Positions 14,749-19,440 of a stretch of DNA of 19,440 nt are shown one piece after another. Position 1 is the first letter of the stretch, and every line of letters begins with the position of its first letter. The stretch comes from Anaerolineae bacterium (GTDB lineage Bacteria; Chloroflexota; Anaerolineae; B4-G1; SLSP01). The stretch covers positions 1 to 19,440 of the forward strand of contig JAFGNI010000586.1 of NCBI GenBank assembly GCA_016927095.1, read 5' to 3'. The notes below the pieces were generated by a model. The model did no database searches. It was given only the letters and a program-made list of their open reading frames with translations, and had not been told where the DNA came from. The position numbers and the translations under genes are program-made.

Positions 14749-16341
14749 ATGCCGACGAACCCTCCTGGGCAACAGACGCTCGTCACCTTGAAGGATGTGG
14801 TCCTGCAACAAGATGGCCTTCCCGCTTCTCAGCCGTTGAACTGGGCCATCCGGCCCGGCGAACAGTGGGCCATTGTTGGTCCCATCAACTCGGGTAAGCG
14901 CCTGCTGGCGCAGACCCTTGCAGGACAGATCCCCCCGCTCCAGGGTCAGCTTCTCTGGGGCGGTGGCCATCATCGCTCTCCCTGCCCGGACGGTGGCGCG
15001 GCGCGTCCCTTGGCGACCGGTGTTGCCTGTGTCTATGTGACCTTTGACCGCCCTCCCAGTGGGGACGCGAGCTTTCACCAGGCCCGCTGGCACGCCGGTC
15101 TCGCGGCTACCTCTCCCACCGTGGCTGAATCCCTGTCCTTCTCAGGTATCTGGCATCGCAACCCGTTTGAGATCTCCCGGGACCCGGCACAGCCGGAGGA
15201 ATTGGCTCAGTTCCAGCGACGGCAGGCCGGCATCGTCACCGACCTGAGGCTTGCGCCACTGCTGGAGCGACAACTCCACCAACTCTCCGATGGCGAGTGG
15301 CGGCGGCTGCAGATCGGTCGCGCGCTGCTTCGCTCGCCGCGGCTGTTGATCCTTGATCACCCTCTGGCCGGGCTCGACAAAGCATACAGGCCACAGCTGG
15401 ACCGGGTGCTTGCCCGGCTGGCCGAACAAACGGCCATGCAGGTTCTCCTGCTTAGCGCGAGCCTTGCAGAGTTGCTGGACGTGACCAGCCACGTTCTGGT
15501 GATGGAGGATGGTCGAATCAGCGCTCAAGGGAAGAAAGAGGAGATAAGCCGCACCTATCTTCGCAGCACACAGGCGGCACCAGACCAGGCTCAGCGGGAG
15601 CCCCTGCCCGTAGACCGGGCCGGTGAGCGCGTTCCCGCCCCCGTGCTCGTCCATCTGGACAACGTCAACATTGTCCACAACGGGGTGCAGGTTCTGGAGC
15701 GCGTGACGTGGACCGTGCGCCAAGGGGAGAAGTGGGCCCTGGTTGGGCCCAACGGTGCAGGGAAGTCCACCCTCTTAAGTCTGATCCTGGGCGACCACCC
15801 CCAGGCCTACGCCAATGAGATCGAGCTCTTCGGTCGCCCCCGGGGCAGCGGCGAGAGCATCTGGGAAATCAAGCGGTACATCGGTTGGGTGGCCCCGGAA
15901 CTCCAGCGATATCATCCGCCCGAAGTGCGCGCTCTGGATATCGTCTGCTCGGGATACTTCGACGCGCTGGGGCTCAACAGGGCCGCCACCGATTCCCAAC
16001 GTGCCTTTGCCGAGGCATGGATGGACCGGCTCGCCATTGGTGCGGCGCGGGACACCCCCTTCTATCGCCTGTCCCAGGGCGAGAAGCGATTGACGCTGAT
16101 CGCACGCGCTCTGGTGAAGAATCCGAAGCTACTGGTCCTGGATGAGCCTTGCCAGGGGCTGGATCCCGCCCATCTGGCTGCGGTGCTGGAAGCCCTCAGG
16201 GAGGTCACCGCCGACCCGGAGCGCACGCTCATCTACGTGACGCACCATCCCCGCGAGTTCCCTCGCGGGTTGACGCATATCCTCGAGCTAGCCGGGGGGC
16301 GGGTTGTGCGGCAGGAGCCCGTGACGCCGGCCGGGTTCTAA
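14749..16341 (+). CDS. ModF-like double ABC ATPase
   Basis: A 530-residue soluble protein with two ABC ATPase domains and no membrane segments, in the layout of ModF/PhrA-type proteins, which are linked to molybdate transport loci but are not well understood. The second domain is intact: Walker A GPNGAGKST at 333-341, signature LSQGE at 441-445, Walker B LLVLDEP at 461-467 and switch His in VTHH at 497-500. The first is degenerate: its P-loop GPINSGKR at 44-51 has Arg in place of Thr/Ser, and its Walker B ILDHP has His204 where the catalytic Glu should be, although signature LSDGE at 179-183 persists. One active and one regulatory site is therefore likely. No permease or binding protein is adjacent. 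The ATG at 14749 has only a weak ribosome binding site (GCAGAG). Confidence 0.88.
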   Translation: MPTNPPGQQTLVTLKDVVLQQDGLPASQPLNWAIRPGEQWAIVGPINSGKRLLAQTLAGQIPPLQGQLLWGGGHHRSPCPDGGAARPLATGVACVYVTFDRPPSGDASFHQARWHAGLAATSPTVAESLSFSGIWHRNPFEISRDPAQPEELAQFQRRQAGIVTDLRLAPLLERQLHQLSDGEWRRLQIGRALLRSPRLLILDHPLAGLDKAYRPQLDRVLARLAEQTAMQVLLLSASLAELLDVTSHVLVMEDGRISAQGKKEEISRTYLRSTQAAPDQAQREPLPVDRAGERVPAPVLVHLDNVNIVHNGVQVLERVTWTVRQGEKWALVGPNGAGKSTLLSLILGDHPQAYANEIELFGRPRGSGESIWEIKRYIGWVAPELQRYHPPEVRALDIVCSGYFDALGLNRAATDSQRAFAEAWMDRLAIGAARDTPFYRLSQGEKRLTLIARALVKNPKLLVLDEPCQGLDPAHLAAVLEALREVTADPERTLIYVTHHPREFPRGLTHILELAGGRVVRQEPVTPAGF

Positions 16342-16418
16342 GGGCCAGCAAACGCCTCATCGGGCACGAATCTGCCGGCGGCTGGTCCGCAGGAGGGGAT
16401 GGGGACTAGCGCGGACGA

Positions 16419-17471
16419 TCAGACGAAGGGCGGCTTGCGCTGAATCAGATCTGGTGCGAATGCCTCACCATAGGCAGCCAGAGCCGTGCGGCACACGGCC
16501 TCGAGTTGAGATCGCCCCTCGGGCACGAGGGTATCCAGCAGGAGAGACGACACCGTGTTGGCGAGCCACTGGCGCACGAAGGTGACCGGTACTCCGAGCC
16601 GCTTGCAGGGCCACGCGATCATGTCGCCGGTGACCTCTGCCTGGTCCAGCAGGCCAAAGGTCGTCACGGGCTGCTGGTTATGGGTGGTCCGGTTCACAAC
16701 GCCCAAGCGAGCGCCACTGAGAATCGCCTCGACAGCCATCACCGCCTCAACCGCGTGACGGTAGTAGGCTGTGTCTGAAAGGCCGGCTTGCTGCGGCGCC
16801 GAGAGGAAGACATCCGCTGCCGTTACCCGGCTGAACAGCTTGTAGCCCGAGTGGAAATCCGGCGTGGCCTCCAAGAGCGTCGCATACTCAAAGCGCAGGG
16901 GCCGGTCTGAGACCGCAGCATGATACTGCAGTGCCAAGACCAGTATCTGATCGGCCAGATCCTCGAGCTCGCCACGCAGCAGTCCCATCGGACGGTGACG
17001 GGAGATCCGCCGGCCCAACACCATCACCCGAGGATCCTGGGTCTGCCAGACGATGTGGGCCGCCGTGCGGACGAAGGTGAGCAGCTCGTTGGCAAAGTGA
17101 TCGCTATCGGCGTCCATGACGGCAACGTAGGCCAGCTCGGGGCGCTCGAGCAGTACCTGCGCCCCTTGCCGGACACCGTGGAGCTTGCCCCGGTTGACCG
17201 GCGACACAGCGGTCGTGACACCGAAGGCGCGCCGGAGGTCCTCCACGATTTCGACGCCGCTCTCCTCCCCGTCGACGCTCAGACAGATGACCGACGGATC
17301 GGACACCTCCACACAGGCGGCAACCACCGTATCGCGGAGCAGCGACCCGCCCTGTTCGCGATTACCGTTATCAGGCAGGTAGACGGGGATGATGATCCCG
17401 GTCGCATGCGACAACGACGCCCGGCAGGCTGCGTACGTCGGTGCTTCCCGCGCCCGCTCTGACGGCTTCAC
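16419..17471 (-). CDS. Glycosyltransferase, family-2-like (GT-A fold)
   Basis: A 350-residue protein starting with the GT-A nucleotide-binding strand (GIIIPVYLPDNGN at 25-37), SVDGEE at 65-70, and a metal/nucleotide-sugar binding DADSD at 120-124. HSGYKLFSR at 207-215 resembles the acceptor region of inverting family-2 enzymes. It lacks transmembrane helices, so it is soluble or peripheral. Donor and acceptor are unknown. The start is GTG 17471, which overlaps the amidohydrolase stop as GTGA and has GGGGG just upstream; a longer in-frame opening to 17573 lies inside the amidohydrolase gene and carries no recognisable family sequence. It is the last gene of a three-gene minus-strand unit. Confidence 0.85.
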   Translation of the reverse strand: MKPSERAREAPTYAACRASLSHATGIIIPVYLPDNGNREQGGSLLRDTVVAACVEVSDPSVICLSVDGEESGVEIVEDLRRAFGVTTAVSPVNRGKLHGVRQGAQVLLERPELAYVAVMDADSDHFANELLTFVRTAAHIVWQTQDPRVMVLGRRISRHRPMGLLRGELEDLADQILVLALQYHAAVSDRPLRFEYATLLEATPDFHSGYKLFSRVTAADVFLSAPQQAGLSDTAYYRHAVEAVMAVEAILSGARLGVVNRTTHNQQPVTTFGLLDQAEVTGDMIAWPCKRLGVPVTFVRQWLANTVSSLLLDTLVPEGRSQLEAVCRTALAAYGEAFAPDLIQRKPPFV

Positions 17472-18286
17472 ATAACCCCCAGGAAACGCTGTAGATTGTG
17501 AGCAAAGAGCTTCTCCGGAGCACCGGTGTCCAAGTCCAGATCCGCCAAGATCCCTTTGTCGCGCTCGATCCACTGACGGGCATATGCACCGTTGTAGCTG
17601 TTCGCATGCCCGTCGCTGCCGAAGAAAACGTTGCCGGCGACATCGTAGCCCACGGTGTAGACCTTGGTCAGCGCCTCACGACGGTAGATAGGTGGGGTCC
17701 CCGGCGTGGTGTCGATGAACATCTCGATCTCTGCACCGGCGCGCCGCTTGGCTGCATTCAGCTTACCGTAGACGGCGATGCATTCGTCAACCCAGGGCCA
17801 GGAGATGTGCGCCAACGAGAACCGCATGCCTCTTACCTGCAGCAGCGCCTCGAAGTTCGCCGGTCGACTGTAGTTGGACGAGGGCTTGCCGTCCCAGAGG
17901 ATGCCCGAGTGGAAGAAGACCGGTTTCCCCGCCTCCGTGATCGCACGGAAGGTGTTCAGCGCTCGCACATCACCGGGATAGAAGTGATCGCAGATCACCT
18001 TGAAGGCGACAACGCCGCGCGACAGAGCCAGATCGACCTGGTCCAAGGCATCAGTCTCAGTCGGATCGATCCAGTAGGCAGGGTAACATAGCGCACCCGC
18101 CGAAGCCCAAGCCAGAAGGTTCTCCAAGCGTGCCGCCGGCGGCGCTGTGACCAGCGTGCCCGAGAACGAGGCCGGCGCTTGTGAGATCAGCAGCCCGCCG
18201 TCGATGCCGGCGGCAGTCATGCGCTCCGCCAGGACCTCGGGCTCCGGGGTGCCTTCACCGATGTGGATATGTCCATCCAATATCAC
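17468..18286 (-). CDS. Metal-dependent amidohydrolase (Amidohydro_2, COG2159-type)
   Basis: A 272-residue TIM-barrel hydrolase: metal ligands His6 and His8 in DGHIHIG at the start, His126 in VFFHSG, His160 in LAHIS and Asp225 in FGSDG. This spacing fits the group containing decarboxylases and lactonases such as those acting on 4-sulfomuconolactone or isophthalate-like compounds; the exact substrate cannot be assigned. The start is GTG 18286 with AAGGAG about 9 bases upstream. It ends in ATGTGA, sharing four bases (GTGA) with the glycosyltransferase start, so the two are translationally coupled. The sulfatase gene lies 98 bases upstream on the same strand, suggesting a catabolic unit for a sulfated carbohydrate or aromatic (inference). 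Confidence 0.88.
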   Translation of the reverse strand: MILDGHIHIGEGTPEPEVLAERMTAAGIDGGLLISQAPASFSGTLVTAPPAARLENLLAWASAGALCYPAYWIDPTETDALDQVDLALSRGVVAFKVICDHFYPGDVRALNTFRAITEAGKPVFFHSGILWDGKPSSNYSRPANFEALLQVRGMRFSLAHISWPWVDECIAVYGKLNAAKRRAGAEIEMFIDTTPGTPPIYRREALTKVYTVGYDVAGNVFFGSDGHANSYNGAYARQWIERDKGILADLDLDTGAPEKLFAHNLQRFLGVM

Positions 18287-18376
18287 CTTAGCTTTCTCCT
18301 TTCAGGGGAGGTTCATACAGGCGTAACCAGCAAATCGACATGTGCCCATACCACAGCGAGAACCGGGGATCGGCAC

Positions 18377-18390
18377 GTATAGCTCTATAC
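18377..18390 (-). repeat. Small inverted repeat over the sulfatase stop codon
   Basis: GTATAG and CTATAC flank two bases and could form a 6-bp stem that includes the stop codon. It is too tight a loop for a standard terminator, and no T-run follows. The 98-bp gap to the amidohydrolase shows no other structure apart from the amidohydrolase ribosome binding site. Confidence 0.3.
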
Positions 18391-19440
18391 CTCCTCGGTC
18401 GGTGCGTAGGTCACGCCCTCGATGGAAGCCGGGGGACGATGGTCGGCGAGATAGTGCTCGTGGAAACCATCCGTGCGCTCGCCGATGTAGGGGCGCTGGT
18501 TACGCATGAAGCGGTTAAGCAAGCGGAGCCGCATCTCCGCGACCTTCTCGGCATAGGCAGGCTCGTAGAAGAGGTTCACCAACTCGTGGGGATCGTTGAC
18601 CAGATCATAAAGCTCACCGATACCCAGGTTCGGAAAGTGGATGTACTTCCACGACCGGGTGCAGATCATCGCGACGTAGTCCCGCGAGCCGGGGTCACTG
18701 GGCCCGTGCATCGCGGGATTGATGTGCAGGTCGATCTCAGAAAAGGCGTCATCGCGCCAGTCGGTGATTTCCCCCTCGGCGAGTCCGACGAGGCTGCGGC
18801 CCTGCATCGTTCCGGGCGCGGCAACCCCGGCAACGTCCAGGAAAGTCGCCGGCAGATCAATCGCCTCGACCAGGGCGTCGCAGACGACGCCCTGGGGGAA
18901 GCGCGCCGGGTACCGGATCAGATACGGGACGCGCACGCTGATATCGTAGAAGGTCACGCCGCTCTTGTGAAGCAACCGATGATCACCGAGGTGATCGCCG
19001 TGGTCGCTGGTGAAGGCAATCAGCGTCTCGTCGGTGAGGCCCTTGCGCCCCAGGACATCGAGGATCTCACCGACCTGGTCGTCGACCAGCGTCACATTGC
19101 CGTAATAGCGAGCGATGACCTTCCGCAGTTCGGCGTCACTGTACTGGTCATAGCCACGCTCCTGCTGGAGCTGGCGTTGCGTCGGCTTGGCATCCATCTC
19201 ACCCTCGCGCCAAACCGGGCCGGGCACGTCGTCCGGATGGTACATCCTGTCATACGGGGCAGGCGGATCAAAGGGGAAATGCGGATTCGAGAAGGAGACC
19301 CACAGGAAGAAGGGCCGCTCGTCTTCCCGGCGGTGATGTGTACCGCCTTCGTCGAGCCACCGTGCCGCACGGCGACCCACAAAGGCGTCGATAGTATCCT
19401 CTAGCGAGAGCGCGTTCGTCCGCGTGCCGGGCGGTCGCTC
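18385..19440 (-). CDS. Sulfatase (alkaline-phosphatase superfamily), N-terminus outside window
   Basis: The frame is open from the right edge to a TAG at 18385, giving the C-terminal 351 residues. Upstream of an in-frame GTG at 19380 the frame continues as sulfatase-like sequence (TNALSLEDTIDAFVGRRA), so the gene is cut by the window and not started there. Motifs are PFFLWVSFSNPHFPF, DYFGNV-like YYGNVTLVDDQVG, and the metal-binding FTSDHGDHLGDH, all typical of type I sulfatases. The formylglycine Cys/Ser site is in the missing N-terminal part, so activity cannot be confirmed. Residues GGTHHR between WLDE and REDERPFF are encoded by an exact 18-bp copy of the palindromic repeat (19330-19347), inserted in frame. 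Substrate unknown; it is the first visible gene of a minus-strand unit. Confidence 0.88.
   Translation of the reverse strand, partial: ERPPGTRTNALSLEDTIDAFVGRRAARWLDEGGTHHRREDERPFFLWVSFSNPHFPFDPPAPYDRMYHPDDVPGPVWREGEMDAKPTQRQLQQERGYDQYSDAELRKVIARYYGNVTLVDDQVGEILDVLGRKGLTDETLIAFTSDHGDHLGDHRLLHKSGVTFYDISVRVPYLIRYPARFPQGVVCDALVEAIDLPATFLDVAGVAAPGTMQGRSLVGLAEGEITDWRDDAFSEIDLHINPAMHGPSDPGSRDYVAMICTRSWKYIHFPNLGIGELYDLVNDPHELVNLFYEPAYAEKVAEMRLRLLNRFMRNQRPYIGERTDGFHEHYLADHRPPASIEGVTYAPTEEV
19330..19347 (+). repeat. Palindromic repeat copy inside the sulfatase coding sequence
   Basis: GCGGTGATGTGTACCGCC is identical to 7879-7896. With the preceding G, GGCGGT and ACCGCC form a 6-bp stem around GATGTGT. 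It occupies exactly six sulfatase codons on the minus strand (GGTHHR). Confidence 0.85.

Noticed and set aside
15142..15723. 193-codon minus-strand open frame
   Set aside because: Antisense to the ModF-like gene, which has clear ABC motifs across this stretch.
16342..16418. Bidirectional terminator between the ABC and glycosyltransferase genes
   Set aside because: GTCCGC and GCGGAC are complementary but the loop is about 18 bases and no T-run follows on either strand.
17472..17573. N-terminal extension of the glycosyltransferase
   Set aside because: It lies inside the amidohydrolase gene; the GTG at 17471 forms a typical 4-bp stop/start overlap.
18340..19404. 354-codon plus-strand open frame
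   Set aside because: Long but antisense to the sulfatase; the sulfatase frame carries PHFPF and TSDHGDH motifs, and the plus frame shows none.

Overview
The window is gene-dense, GC-rich bacterial chromosome with no rRNA, tRNA, CRISPR array, transposase or phage gene that I can see. The best taxonomic guess is Chloroflexota (Anaerolineae-like). The clues are a secreted subtilase ending in a Y-L-P-[IL]-V type tail, frequent GTG starts, and the mix of gene families. This is inference from protein style, not a phylogenetic test.

Layout. (1) 1-1310, minus strand: the N-terminal 436 codons of a uridine-kinase-like P-loop kinase with an ATP-cone domain in front; it runs off the left edge. (2) 1311-2212: a divergent intergenic region with a near-consensus promoter and a likely operator, then lexA. 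(3) 2218-6573, minus strand: a very large secreted subtilisin-like peptidase, convergent with lexA and only 5 bp from it. (4) 6846-7885: two paralogous stand-alone receiver-domain proteins. The second lies between inverted copies of a short palindromic repeat. (5) 8000-13858: six tightly packed or overlapping genes on the plus strand. They encode a CinA N-terminal-type protein, an adenosine-specific kinase family protein, an alpha/alpha-toroid protein of unknown function, a Nudix hydrolase, an MTA/SAH-type deaminase fused to a CYTH domain, and an HD phosphohydrolase. (6) 13855-16341: a strong promoter, rubredoxin, a stem-loop, a GAF/free-methionine-sulfoxide-reductase-like protein and a ModF-like double ABC ATPase. 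(7) 16419-19440, minus strand: a sulfatase (cut by the right edge), a metal-dependent amidohydrolase and a family-2-like glycosyltransferase, in that transcription order.

Working together. Five of the six genes in block 5 belong to families that act on nucleosides, nucleotides or (poly)phosphates. The block therefore reads as a nucleotide or adenosine salvage and clean-up operon, and it is the best candidate here for an undescribed system. The deaminase-CYTH fusion and the unknown toroid protein are its least explained parts. The second most interesting signal is a small palindromic repeat family with core GCGGTGATGTGTACCGCC. It occurs at four places, supplies the last sense codon and stop of one response regulator, lies just before the HD gene start, and is translated in frame as exactly six residues inside the sulfatase.

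No gene-free stretch exceeds 300 bases. The largest gaps (1311-1561, 6574-6845, 7239-7474) are described through the promoters, repeats and hairpins listed.
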